A stretch of DNA of 64,000 nt from Tritrichomonas musculus (taxonomy: Eukaryota > Parabasalia > Tritrichomonadida > Tritrichomonadidae): assembly GCA_039105265.1 (NCBI GenBank), contig JAPFFF010000001.1:9982001-10046000 (forward strand). Reading direction: 5' to 3'. This document shows, in pieces, positions 22,788 to 34,200 of this stretch. Both the position numbers and the translations under genes were made by a program. A model generated the notes under the pieces. It searched no databases and had not been told where the DNA came from. It saw only the letters and a list, made by a program, of their open reading frames with translations. The stretch's first letter is position 1. Each line of letters begins with the position of its first letter.

Positions 22788-24110
22788 TTAGCGAAGATTC
22801 TTTCCCACTAATACTGATTTGGAAACGAGTTTTCTATTTTGAAGCCTAAATATTGCCTTTTTAATCGTTCTCATTTCGGAGTCATCCGGGGCTCTTTGTT
22901 TTGATCTTTTAGGAAATCCTCTAATTTGCTGCATTTCTGGTTCAAATCTGTGTTGTAAAACGGAAAGAGAAGGAAGTCTCTGAGTTTGTATCTGGAATTG
23001 CTTTTCAAGTGATTGCAAGTAATTTCGAAGCATTCTTTCTTCTTCAATTAGATCTGCCTTTTGCTTGTCAAGTTCAGCGTTTGCTTTTCTCTGATTTTTC
23101 ATAGCTCTTTTGAAATCTTCTCTTTGCTGTTCGATCATTTGTTTTAATCTGTTGTTGATACTGTCGGCAGCTTCTTTTTGCTCTTTTGTAAGACTTTGTT
23201 TAAATTTTTCAATGACAACCTTTGCACGCTCAATATCAACTTTGGTTAATTCAAGCTCATCATTTGTCATTTGATGTTCTTGTAGTTCACGATCGAGATT
23301 TTCTTGAAGCTGATCGATTTCATCTTGAATTTCAATGTCTTCTTTGATTGAGTCTAAAGTCTTTTTATTTGGTGGCATATTTGCGATTTTTGCATTTTTT
23401 TGATTCTTTTCTTCTTTTGCACGAGCAACTTGTTTCAAATTTTTAGTATTGGATTTAATAGAACGAATTTGATCATGTATTATCGCACTCTGAGTCATAT
23501 GATGACTATCAATCGAAACTTTCTGTTCTTTTAAATTCTCACATATAATTTTGAGGGATTCTGTTTCTTTTTCTTGAATTGATGCCAATCTCTCAAGTTT
23601 TTGAACTTGCGCTAATACTTTTTCTCTTTCTGAATTGATTTCTTCTATTTTCGCCGTTTTTTGATTGATTTCATCAACTATTTGCGTGGCTTTTTTTGAA
23701 AAATCAGCTTCAAAGCGTGATGGCATATCTTTATGGATTTTGATTAACGCAGTTAAAGCGGAACGGGTAATATTAACAAGCTCTCTAGATGATGGAAGAG
23801 TAGATAATTGCTTCTGCTCAGGACTAATAAAACTAAGCGATGTAGACTTTTCAAGATCAATAATAAGTTGATAAAGGTTTTCTGTCATTTTTTGATATTG
23901 TTCAACACTTTTGTTTAAATTGGCAATCTGCTGATTTTTGTCTGAAATATCTTTTTTTATGAGCTCAATTTCATTAATATGAAATTTTTCCAAATCTCCA
24001 GAGCGGAAGCTCATCAAGCTTTTTCTAAATTGAGGGGATTTTTGTGTCTGATTTATTGTTTCAACTGGGATAGATTTGAGAGAATTTGATTTGGGAGATT
24101 GAAAAGCCAT
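22788..24110 (-). CDS. Coiled-coil protein, function unknown
   Basis: 440 residues: a short Ser/Lys-rich head, long heptad-like coils (about 45-75 and 140-390) and a basic tail ending LVSKSVLVGKNLR. SPKSNSLKS and FRKSLMSFRSGD near the start look like phosphorylation-prone segments. No catalytic motif is visible. It converges on the 20923-22644 gene with a 143-bp gap. The upstream sequence on its own strand has TTAACGAG about 15 nt before the ATG, like other genes here with an AACG core. Coding character is clear; the function is not. Confidence 0.85.
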   Translation of the reverse strand: MAFQSPKSNSLKSIPVETINQTQKSPQFRKSLMSFRSGDLEKFHINEIELIKKDISDKNQQIANLNKSVEQYQKMTENLYQLIIDLEKSTSLSFISPEQKQLSTLPSSRELVNITRSALTALIKIHKDMPSRFEADFSKKATQIVDEINQKTAKIEEINSEREKVLAQVQKLERLASIQEKETESLKIICENLKEQKVSIDSHHMTQSAIIHDQIRSIKSNTKNLKQVARAKEEKNQKNAKIANMPPNKKTLDSIKEDIEIQDEIDQLQENLDRELQEHQMTNDELELTKVDIERAKVVIEKFKQSLTKEQKEAADSINNRLKQMIEQQREDFKRAMKNQRKANAELDKQKADLIEEERMLRNYLQSLEKQFQIQTQRLPSLSVLQHRFEPEMQQIRGFPKRSKQRAPDDSEMRTIKKAIFRLQNRKLVSKSVLVGKNLR

Positions 24111-24493
24111 TTTACTCGTTAATTTTGCAATATTGAAATTTGTTCGTTATAATTTTACAAAAAAAACAAAAAACATATTTATTTATATTTTTAATATAAA
24201 TACCTGCTTGTATAGGCGGGCAATTGATTATTCCATTTATATTAATAAATTTCAATTCCAGAAATAAAAAAAAATGAAATTTAAAAAATGTTAACCAAAT
24301 ATATTGTGAAAAAGAATAAAAAGACGTTTTTTAACCATTCAAAAAAATTTTTAATTTTCAATTGATTTCAATATGTACAAAAATCTTTATTGAAAAATTT
24401 AAAATTTTTCTGTCAATAAGACCATTTACTTATAAATTGATAATTATTCCATTTTTATTTTACCTTCACTTCATTTTCAAAGAAGATATTCCA

Positions 24494-25641
24494 TGAATTC
24501 TCATAGACAAGCAGCAACAATTTCATTAGTGATCAATGATATCACAGCTACCAGTTCTTCCAATGATTTATTCTCTTTTTTAGTTAAAAAACACATCATG
24601 TGTTACACTTCAAATAATTATTGAAACGAACGAATTTCAATTTAATGAAAATTTGAATGCAACTATTGATACAATAGTGAAATTTAAATGCAATTTCAAA
24701 TTGAATGGAAAGAAAGAATGGAAAAAGAAATTGATTGAATTAAAACTAATTAAGGATAATGGACACCATAAGGCAAAAGTTGTTGGTTGCTTTAAGATTG
24801 ATTTAAGTGAAGTTCAAAAAAAGGATACAATTAATGCTACATCTAAATTGTATCAGACTTCACTAGGAATTCTGACTTTGAATTACGCATTATCATACGG
24901 GGAACACATTAAAAGTGTTTCAATTGATTCTATTAAAAAATCAAATCACATTTTTTTTTCAGGAAAAAAGATTAAAACACATGTAAAAATTAGCAATTTA
25001 TCTGCATATGAAAGCAGCAACGATATTATAATTAATTTAAGTGATGAAATCGCATTATTATGTGAAAACGTTGATTATCAAAATATAGAAAAAATTGCCT
25101 AAATTCCTGTATTTGCCAAAAAACTGCAGATATATTCAGAGATTCCATAGATTTTGAAAGAATTCAATCAGTTGTGAAAGTATTAAATAGATTGATTTCC
25201 TATAATATTCAATACAAAATATATGTAGGTATGTCAGCACTTTATCTGCTAATTGCATTTGAAAATCGATTAAAGAGTGATGACCAGACAAAGCAAATGT
25301 TAATAGACTCTCTAAATGAAGATTTTGATTTTTCTCTTAGCGACTTGAGAAATGAATTTGGCAGCGATAAATCAGTCAGATTATCATCAGAAAAAATAAA
25401 TGACAAATTAAGATTATATGGCTCGGGCGAATTTTTCGATTTTTACATCCAATCCCTTGAGTTTGCCTATGCTTCTTTATATAAAAAACCAAAAACAGAT
25501 ATGCTTTTCAAAACATTTCACATAAATGATAAAACATAAATATCCATTGCTGATCACTTTGAACAAGAAGAAGATGTAAAAGATTGTCTTTCACCAGTTG
25601 CTGAACAGATCACAGAACATCTTTTAGAAGCCAAAATTTAA
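24494..25641 (+). pseudogene. Broken gene for a protein with an N-terminal C2 (NT-C2) domain
   Basis: One gene is spread over two frames and several stops. It starts at the ATG at 24494 (MNSHRQAATISLVINDI), shifts frame at the A-run near 24585, continues as TSCVTLQIIIETNEFQFNEN and the piece ending at 25102, shifts again near 25090 to ILK-type helical text, stops at TAA 25537, and resumes in frame as ISIADHFEQEEDVKDCL to 25641. The beta-rich first half (FKCNFKLNGKKEWKKKLIEL, then KVVGCFKIDLSEV) resembles the NT-C2/EEIG1-type domain found on cytoskeletal and membrane-linked proteins. At least two frameshifts and one nonsense codon make it a pseudogene unless the A-runs are misread. An initiator-like TCACTTCATT lies about 20 nt upstream. 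Confidence 0.6.
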
Positions 25642-26021
25642 TTGATTGAATTTAGAAATCACTTACATTATTAAGCATTTATACCATCTATTTGTATATT
25701 GAATAAAAATCATTTACATGATTTACATATTTATTTTAAATACAAATTAAGTATCTATACCATTTTATTTGATTTACTACTCGTAATTATTTTTTGAAAT
25801 CAATTTCATAAAACTCGCTTATAAACTATGTCATATATAAATAATATATGGCTATGATCAATTACAATATTTTTATTTATTTAGATATATTACTTATAAA
25901 AATATTTTCAAAAATATATTATAAATATTAATAATAGAAAAAAAAGTTCAACTATATAAATAAATGATCATTATGTTTATTATTAACACTTTTTAAGCTT
26001 AAACAAATAAAACACATTATC
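25642..26021. other. AT-rich spacer
   Basis: 380 bp of AT-rich sequence between the broken C2 gene and the 3' end of the leftward coiled-coil gene. Nothing identifiable. Confidence 0.5.
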
Positions 26022-28241
26022 TCATTCATCGTCACTACTATAATCACTATATATATAACTTTCACTTAAGTTTTCTTTTGGTCCAATTTTCACATTTGTT
26101 GTTTCGAATATGATATCTCTTGCTGTTTTGATATCAAATTCGTTCTTTGCGTCTTTCAAAGATTCGATATATTCATTCAACGGGACAGAATTGTGGCTTG
26201 ATTTTTGAGCTTTTGCGTCAATTTCATCAATATCAACTTCATACATTGAAACAAGCTTGCTGAGCATTTTTGGATCAGTTTTTGCTCTTTCCATTTGATT
26301 TGAAAATATTGATTTGAAATTTGAGATATGATTATCCATTTTTTTATCGTAATCCTTAACGTATTCATTTTCCAAACGTAACAATTCTTTTCTTTCTTCG
26401 TGATTTCTATTAAATCTCCTTGCTCTTGCTTTCTTTCTAGCTTCTTCTTTTCGATCAACGATTTGTCTTTCTTTTTGTGCACGACTTTGACGAAGATCTT
26501 CCATCAACTTCCTTTCTTCAAATAAGTTCATCTTTTCACGTTTCATTTCATTATGACTTATTGCTCTTGCTTTTTCACGTTCGACCATTTCTTCGGCTTT
26601 CTTCTTTCTCATTCGCAAATCAGCAGATCTCATCTTCTTAATACGAAGTGCAGTTTCAGCTTCATCCGATGAACGTTTGATTAAAAACTTTCGATAATCA
26701 TTTGCTATTTTATCAAATTGATGTTCTGATCGTCTGATTCGTTCCTCATCACGCTTTTGAAGAATAAGGCGATCATTCTTTTGCTTTTCACGAACAGCAG
26801 CAATAACTTTTTGCTTTCGTTCGAATTCTTTTTGCGATTGAATTTTTTTGATTTCTCTAGCTTCTTCAGCTTCTGCTAAGCGACCATATAATCTTACTTC
26901 TCTTTCAACCATTTTGTTCATAGCAATCATTTTGATAAGTTCCGTAGGTGAATAGGGCTCTTCGGGATGAAGTTCAAGATCTAATTCATCAACTTTTTTA
27001 TTTTTACTTTTTTTATCATTTTCAATTTTTTCTGGATTTGGCTTGGTTTTATGTGGTGAATGATTATGAGCAATACTTGAATTTTCTGGAACTAAAGCCG
27101 AAACTGAAATAGAATCATAAGAAGAGCCTGAATATGAATTCATATTCGCTCGTGAAGCTAACTCATCAATTGCTTTTTCAAGGTTTTCTTCTCGAACTAC
27201 AGCAGCATGCTGCGCTTTTTCTTCATTTTTGATTCGTAATGTGGCTGCTCTATTAAATCTTGCATTATATACTTTTTCAAGACGTGATTCATCTTTTGCA
27301 AATTTTTCCATCATTTGCTGCTTTTTCTTTTTCATTTCAATTTTCCTATCTTTTTTAACCTTTTCATAACGGCTTTGATTTTTTTCATTTAAATTTTTGT
27401 TAACATTCTGAGTTTGGATGATTTTTTCTGTATAACGGCTACTGGCATTAATATCTTTATTATTTTGATAATGCGTTCGTAAAGCATCAAATACAGCTTG
27501 TGCTACAATTCTTTTGTGATTTGAAACAACTCGGCGAATTCTATCATCGTTACTCTCTACTACTCTCTGAAAATCTGAATTACAACAATATCCATTTCCA
27601 TATGTCATGTTTTTATCTTCAAAGTTGATATTTATCGGTTGATCATCAAAAGAATTACGTCTGTATTTTTTCTTTGGTGACATTTTATGGTGAATTAAAT
27701 ATGCTGAATTGCTTTTCAAATGATTTGTAAGATAAACCTTACGCTTTTCAATTTCTAGATTTTTCTTTCTTTTATCAACAATTCCATACAATTCTTTTTT
27801 AACAATATCTACTAAATGAGGATTATTGGTAAAAGAATGTATTTCATCTTTTGATGGGTATTCTAAGTCTGAATCAATATAGCCTAAATTTAACATTGCT
27901 TCTTCAGTATATATATCTGCTTCAGCTTGAGAAATAAGCTGAAATAACATTTTTGTTTCATTATTTTTTCGCTTTTTCGCTTTTTCTTTATTTTTATCAG
28001 TGCTATTTTGGTTTTTCGGTGAATTTTTATTAATACCACTTGATATTTCCTCTGGACTTTCAGAAAGTCCTTTTGATGAATTTAAAGATGAGTTATGCGA
28101 ATTTGTTGGCATAGTTAGAGAAGGGAATTGAGCAGTAGGACACGATTTGGAGCGATTGTGCGCCTTTTTAATTCCTTTGATGGTTTCAGGCCGAAGATCT
28201 ATTTTAAGTTCTATGAATGGTTCTGAATGAAATTCAGACAT
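26022..28241 (-). CDS. Highly charged coiled-coil protein, function unknown
   Basis: 739 residues. The N-terminal part (about 1-100) has PFIELKIDLRPETIKGIKKA and a Ser-rich linker. Residues 100-190 form a globular-looking segment (EEAMLNLGYIDSDLEYPSKD, then NPHLVDIVKKELYGIVDKR). The long C-terminal half is single-helix or coiled coil, extremely rich in Lys, Arg and Glu, like trichohyalin-type or axonemal proteins. No motif gives a biochemical role. The start is well supported: minus-strand TCATTTAACG lies 14 nt before the ATG. It shares a 140-bp divergent promoter with the RTF2-like gene and is the fourth coiled-coil gene in this stretch. Confidence 0.87.
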   Translation of the reverse strand: MSEFHSEPFIELKIDLRPETIKGIKKAHNRSKSCPTAQFPSLTMPTNSHNSSLNSSKGLSESPEEISSGINKNSPKNQNSTDKNKEKAKKRKNNETKMLFQLISQAEADIYTEEAMLNLGYIDSDLEYPSKDEIHSFTNNPHLVDIVKKELYGIVDKRKKNLEIEKRKVYLTNHLKSNSAYLIHHKMSPKKKYRRNSFDDQPININFEDKNMTYGNGYCCNSDFQRVVESNDDRIRRVVSNHKRIVAQAVFDALRTHYQNNKDINASSRYTEKIIQTQNVNKNLNEKNQSRYEKVKKDRKIEMKKKKQQMMEKFAKDESRLEKVYNARFNRAATLRIKNEEKAQHAAVVREENLEKAIDELASRANMNSYSGSSYDSISVSALVPENSSIAHNHSPHKTKPNPEKIENDKKSKNKKVDELDLELHPEEPYSPTELIKMIAMNKMVEREVRLYGRLAEAEEAREIKKIQSQKEFERKQKVIAAVREKQKNDRLILQKRDEERIRRSEHQFDKIANDYRKFLIKRSSDEAETALRIKKMRSADLRMRKKKAEEMVEREKARAISHNEMKREKMNLFEERKLMEDLRQSRAQKERQIVDRKEEARKKARARRFNRNHEERKELLRLENEYVKDYDKKMDNHISNFKSIFSNQMERAKTDPKMLSKLVSMYEVDIDEIDAKAQKSSHNSVPLNEYIESLKDAKNEFDIKTARDIIFETTNVKIGPKENLSESYIYSDYSSDDE

Positions 28242-28381
28242 TACTTTACGTTAAATGAATGATTATGTTCAACAAACAGATTATTTTTCAAAAAGTTTAA
28301 TGTTCATATTCAAATATTGTTATTATATTTAATTTATTCCATTCAAAATTTTGTGTGAATTACCTAACGATTCATTAGGAC
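28242..28381. promoter_or_regulatory. Compact divergent promoter
   Basis: 140 bp between two ATGs. On the plus strand TTCATTAGGAC puts an initiator A at 28374, 8 nt before the RTF2-like ATG, with CCTAACGA directly before it. On the minus strand TCATTTAACGTAAAG puts an A at 28256, 14 nt before the coiled-coil ATG. TCAAAAAG lies mid-way at about 28288. Each side pairs an initiator-like TCATT with an AACG core. Confidence 0.5.
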
Positions 28382-28975
28382 ATGTCTGAAGGAGGTAATA
28401 TTTCAACACGTAAAGATATGGTAGCTGATATAGACAGAAAATCCAAAGCACAAGATGAGCTAGAAAAAAAATCTGATTTTTCAAAATCTTATTGGACTCA
28501 CTGCTCATTAACAGGTGACCTTCTTCAAACTCCAATAGTAATCACAAAAACAGGCCTTTTTATGAACAAAATTCCACTTGTTGAATCAATGTTAAGGAAA
28601 AAAATTCCTCAAGAATTTCAATATATAAAATCCTTAAAAAAAGATGTTTGCGAAGTAGACTTGCTTGGAGCTCATACATTGAAAGAATATTCATGCCCAC
28701 TATCTCAGATTACTCCAGATAACAATCATAATTTCCTTCTTTTATGGAAGTGTGGGCACTTATTTGAAGAAAACGCTTTTAAAAAAATTAATGAAGCTAA
28801 CAATAATAATGATACTTCTAAAGATAAAAGTCAATCTGACAATAATGTTTGCCCTTATTGTGGAGAAAAATATAAAGAAAAAAATATTATACCTCTTTGT
28901 TCATTTTCTTTTTCATCTAGAAAGATCAGTCAACTTGTTGACAAAAAAAAGCCCAAAAAATCAAAGAAAGATTAA
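28382..28975 (+). CDS. RTF2: RTF2-family protein (replication termination / RING-like)
   Basis: 197 residues with the family layout. It opens with MSEGGNISTRKDMV, matching the Gly-Gly-x-I-x-x-R start of RTF2. Then comes a first U-box/RING-like half (WTHCSLTGDLLQTPIVITKT, residues 38-57) that keeps the hydrophobic core. The second half has C105, C124-x-H126, C157-x-x-C160 and C173. RTF2 proteins act at stalled replication forks and are linked to splicing and ubiquitin pathways in other eukaryotes. The copy is short, with a Lys-rich C-terminus and an Asn/Ser insertion between the metal ligands. Start choice is backed by the initiator-like motif 8 nt upstream. Confidence 0.87.
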   Translation: MSEGGNISTRKDMVADIDRKSKAQDELEKKSDFSKSYWTHCSLTGDLLQTPIVITKTGLFMNKIPLVESMLRKKIPQEFQYIKSLKKDVCEVDLLGAHTLKEYSCPLSQITPDNNHNFLLLWKCGHLFEENAFKKINEANNNNDTSKDKSQSDNNVCPYCGEKYKEKNIIPLCSFSFSSRKISQLVDKKKPKKSKKD

Positions 28976-29369
28976 TTTGATCTTGAGTTTTTTTTTTTTT
29001 TTTTACAATTGCTCTTTTTCTTTCAAACTGAAAGAGATTATATAATTACAAATGTTTATTTGCATTGCGATTCTTGTATATTAACATTAGATAAAAAAGC
29101 AAATTTAATTTTTTTATATATAATTAAATATTGCATATGCACATTTACAAATCTTTGTTCATTAGGTTGAAATAAAGATAAAGTGCACTTTTAAGGTATT
29201 CAAACCTCTCATGCTCTATTAAAAACAATTTTTGAAAGAGTTTATTCAAATATTTTACTATTCAAATATCTTTTAAATGCATATTTTCTCCTTTAAAATA
29301 AATGATTTTTTATTATTATTATAATGCATTTTTATTATTGTAACTTTTTTCAAAAAAAAAAAAAAAAAA
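28976..29369. other. AT-rich spacer after RTF2
   Basis: T run at 28988-29004 directly after the stop, then featureless AT-rich sequence up to the long inverted repeat at 29370. Confidence 0.5.
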
Positions 29370-29445
29370 CATAATCCTTTCAATTTTTTTTCAAATAAAG
29401 ATTTAGAAAAAAAAAAACGTTATTTGAAAAATTGAAAGGATTATG
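29370..29445. repeat. Long hairpin-forming inverted repeat
   Basis: Left arm starting CATAATCCTTTCAATTT at 29370 and right arm ending AAATTGAAAGGATTATG at 29445 pair over about 25 bp with a 23-nt A-rich centre. It abuts the hAT-type element to its right. Confidence 0.75.
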
Positions 29446-30218
29446 GTTTTTTCTAGGCTTTTGTGTCCATATAAAAAAGTTTCCATTTTCTAACTTTTTG
29501 ATGAAGCTTTAAGAATTTTAATGGATACAAAATTTTTAAAAATCCTCTTTTTGAGAGTATTTTTTGAATATCTGTGTCCATAAATTTTTTTTTGGACATA
29601 TAATATTTCTTTTGTAAAAAAACGAAAATATCATATTCATTTTTCTACATTTTTTAATTTGTCTTGCTAAAGAAAAAAAGTGAGAGTAGATATCTTTTTT
29701 TTTCTTAAATTTTGAATAATACTCTCAATTTTTTTTCTATAACAAAATTAAAAATATTTTCGTAAAAATGTAATTATATGTATTATTTCTTCAAAATTTC
29801 ATAACTATATAAATATATAAAAATATATTTTTAAAATAAAAAAAAATATTAAAAATATTATAATATATTGAATAAAATTTAAGAATATGTAATTTACAAA
29901 TCAAATAAATAATATTATAACAAAGATTAAATAATAAATTAATAAAAATATTAAACAATATAAATAAATATTCATGTATAATAATATTTACAATCTCATT
30001 TATTATTTAACCACGACGATCAAATATCCATTTAATTCTTTGGAATTAATTAATTGAAAATTAAGAGTGTATCCAAAATTGAAATAAATGTGTCCAAATG
30101 GATATTTTGGACACTCAATAGTTCTCAAATAATAACGAACAAAATTTTGTATCCAGAGCTCACTTTTTGAATTTAAATGGACACTTTTTTATATGGACAC
30201 AAAAGCCTAGGGTTTTTT
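29445..30218. mobile_element. hAT-type MITE, family with CTAGGCTTTTGTGTCCA ends
   Basis: The ends at 29453 and 30210 are perfect inverted repeats of 28 bp beginning CTAGGCTTTTGTGTCCA. The flanks are 8-bp direct repeats GGTTTTTT (29445-29452, 30211-30218), the duplication length of hAT elements. The 758-bp interior is non-coding. Two more copies of the family lie at 43382-44347. Confidence 0.85.
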
Positions 30219-31046
30219 GGTAAATATTTTTTTTTGAACTTTTTAGATTTTTTCCCCTCAATTTTTTTCTTTGTATATTTGTTCACAAATAGTTGAACTT
30301 TTTAGATTTTTTCCTCTCAATTTGGATTTTTTTAAAAAAGCTAAAAAGCATGAAAATAAGTAAATAAAATACTAAAAGAAGAAACTATAAATATTTTAAT
30401 ATACATAGATAGAATTTATTAAGATTTTTCTGTTGAGAAAAAAAAATCATGAAATAATAATTAGCATTTCGTTGGGTGAGAAAATTGAGATGCATCAAAA
30501 TATGCGGTATTTCATCTAGCATAAACTATGAGTATATGCATTGAATAAGAAAAGCAATTATTTGTGTTTAATGAGTAAAAAAATATATCGTTTTGCACCA
30601 ATTTTGTGATAAAATACAATAATCAGGTGTATTAGCCAAGCGTAAAAGCACATTTGACGTATTTGTGTTCTTTTTGTGAGAATTGTGATCATATATATAT
30701 CTTCAAAATTTGAAGCTAAATATTGGTTTCTTTTTCATCTTTTGCTCTCAATTTATTTTATTGGATCGGTAATACCAGCATTATGCTCTTAAAAGCAGGA
30801 AATAAGGGAAATTTAGACAACGATTTTAATAAAAATTGGAAATTGCAATTAGAAGTTTATTTTTCTTCTTCTTTATTGAACATATAATGCCTGTAATGCT
30901 GTGAGATGGTGTTCATTTGTATAAAAACCTCGAATACTTACTTCTTAAATGGTAAAAATTATAAAGATATTATGACAAATAAGCATTCAAAAAAATTGAG
31001 AGTAAAAAATCCAAAAAGTTCAAAAATAAAGATTTACCGGTTTTTT
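30211..31046. mobile_element. Unclassified element with about 50-bp terminal inverted repeats
   Basis: The sequence from 30219 (GGTAAAT, then TTGAACTTTTTAGATTTTTT and CTCAATTTTTT) is repeated in inverse at 30987-31038 with few mismatches. GGTTTTTT stands on both outer sides (30211-30218 and 31039-31046), giving a probable 8-bp duplication. The left duplication is shared with the neighbouring hAT MITE. The inner 700 bp is non-coding. P, Merlin or hAT affinity cannot be decided. Confidence 0.6.
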
Positions 31047-31251
31047 TAATATGCTGTTCATCAAGTTAAATAAAACAAATTATTTATGAAACAAAAGATG
31101 AAAATATTAATCAATAAATTCACTCATTGGGCTATTGTTAACATTTTAATAATACTTTTCTTTTAAAATAATAGGGATAGTTAAGAAAAATATATTTAAC
31201 GTCTTTTTTCTCAAAATAGAAATTTGGTTTTTAATTAAAGAATTTTGGTAA

Positions 31252-34200
31252 ATGAGCAAAATAATTCATGTTCCAGTAAGAGATAATGTTCCATTATCTA
31301 TTTTCTATCCAGAAGAAAAGAGAAGCAGTCATGAAAAAAAAAAAAAGAAGGAAACAGCAAAATATTTAAATATTACTAACTTAGAATCCAGCCGAAGTCA
31401 GATCATTAAGCAATTTCCTGCTGTTCAGAATAGAGATCAGGATTGTTTTTTTTGCCAAAGGGCAATTCTAAAAATTAATAGCGGGCGAAAATTCATGGGG
31501 GCTGTGGTTCTATCACTCCATTTCGCTGGATTTTTCAAATATGAAAATAACTCCGACTCTTATACACTTAAGAAATGGGTTCATTTATTCGAAATTTATT
31601 CTATTCGTATTAAAAAAAATAATAAAGCCCTTCTTTTTTGCAGAAAAGAAAAAGAAGGAGCAAAAAATGGTGATGAAGTTGTTAACGTTCAAGTCAATTC
31701 ACCATCTGTAATTGATTTTATCTCAATCCTGTATCGAAATTATATGTTATCCACTGTTGTTTACGATCCAGATGATACTTGCGATTTTCGAACTTTTGAT
31801 GAAAAATTGTTTCCTCCATTCAAAGGTAACCTTTCACCATCTCAAGCATATCAATTGACATACTTTTGCTTTTGTTCCAGACTCAACTTGCCATATAAGC
31901 ATGAAATTACACGCTTTTATCATGAGCACATTTGCAATTTTGATGGCTTTTTCGATTTTTCACTACTATCTAACCAAGTAAATTTAATTCCAGCAATATA
32001 TGCAATGATGTTCGTTCCTTATGTCATGGCCATCATATGCCATGAATTTCAAATTGCCAATATATCTCAGTCTATTGAACTTATTATTCGAAGAAGTAAC
32101 TTTTTAAGAGCACTACATCTCGCAAGATGTAACATCGACGAACAGGGCATGATACAAATAGGCAAAAGTTTGTGTGAGAACCTTGAAAATTACAATGCAA
32201 AAATTATAAAAGATCCTTCTTATCAAAAACGCTTTCCAGTTCCTATTCCTATTCGTTACTGGAACTTTGAAAACAACAAATTTTCTGATGCGACAGATTT
32301 CTTCAAAGGTTTGAGAGATTTATCATTTAAAACATACGTATTCTACTTATCATTTTCAAATTGTGGAATTGAAGATATTTCACTTCTTTTCAAAGCTTTG
32401 GCATCAAATCCATATTTACATCGAATCAAATACCTTTTTTTCAATGGCAATCAAATGGTTGGGAAAGATGATATGAACGTTTTCATCAATCATTTAAATG
32501 AATTAGCTGATAATGCAACACAACCAGAAAGGAAGAAGAGAGGTACAAAATGCATGTATGAAAGTCTTGGAGTTTCTGGGAAGCCTCATGCCCTTAAACT
32601 CTTATTTGAAACACTTATTAAACGAAAGTACGTCATTAAAGAACTTTCTCTGGCAGGATCCGAAATTGTTCGAAAGAAAAAAACAGATTTCTATACTCCT
32701 TCTCTAGGGGCTGCTGCTTTGATAGATTATTTTAATCACGCAAAAGAATTAAGAGTTGTCGATTTATCAGCAATTCAATGCGATAGGCAAGATTTATCAT
32801 TAATTTTACAAGGCCTTAATAACAGCAAAGTCATTAATAGAATTCATGTTAAACTCAATAGCCTTAAAACAAAAGAAGATGATTACGCTCCTTTACTTTC
32901 AATAGGCAAAGCTTTTCTTTACACAAACCTTGAAAAGTGGGAATCACTAGAATTTGCTTACAATTACCTTTCTAGTTTCGAACTTGACTTTTTACTGTCA
33001 ATATTTATCCAAATGGAAAATTTAAATATGTTAAATCTAAGCTATAACTTCAAAAAGACCGATGATTCAGCTAGCCAAGTACTTGAAAGATTATCCCAAC
33101 TGAAAAACTTAACTAAACTTTATATTGCAGGTTCAATTGAAAGATCATTATACTTGCCAAAACAGCTGGACGGTTTATTAACAAGAATGATTGATATAGG
33201 CCGACTTGAAGAACTTGATATTTCAGGAAATCAAATGGGCGACAAATGCTATGATTTTGTAATCCAACTTTTGAGTAGTTGCCCAAAATTGAATACTTTA
33301 ATCATCGACCAAAATTACCCAGAAAATTTCATTTTGTTTGAAAATGTCATTCATCGAGCGATGAACAAAGAAAATCTCATCTTTTTCCCATTCCCATCCA
33401 TTGATATGATGAATAGCATATTGAATCCAGAAAAAGGTATTGGCGTGTCATCATTAGATCCAGATGATTTAGATCAACTTCGATGGTATCTTATCAACTT
33501 ACGCTACAGGTGCAATGTCAAGATAAATCAACACCGTAAGAATAAAAATTTGCCACCGCAACTTCCCTTCAAAGCAGTTAAAGAATTAGGTGAAATGATT
33601 AATGAAGTGAATTCAGAGATGAGAGCATTATTGAGATCAGGAACAATAGATAATCCAATTTACATTCATGGCTGTGTTGCAAAAGATATACATGTTCCTC
33701 TTCCTTATGTGAGTGAGAAACAAAGATTCCCAAATGAAAGAGAATTTGAAGATATTTCTCCTTATTGTGAGGATCCTCAAGAAATATTAGAGAAGTATCA
33801 CTTACAATATTTATTCAAAGGAATAAACGAACAGAAAGTCAGAAAGATTAACAGAAATTACGCCGATATATCAAATATCCGCAATACTCTTAAGAAACCA
33901 ATTGAAGATGAGCTTCCTGATATTGATTTCACAAAAAAACCTTACCTTATCAATCCCGACGTTTATAATGATGATGATGACGGAATTTTTGATGCTACCG
34001 CCATAAACAATGATTTTGGCGATATAAATGGCATTTATAACGCCAATAATGATGAAGACGGTGACGACAATACTATTAATGACAATACCAATACAGATCG
34101 TGATTTTCATTACCATGGTGACAGTAAACATGGATACGATTATAGCTATGATAATTATGGTTATGACAATTATGATTATTATGATTATTATGAATATGGC

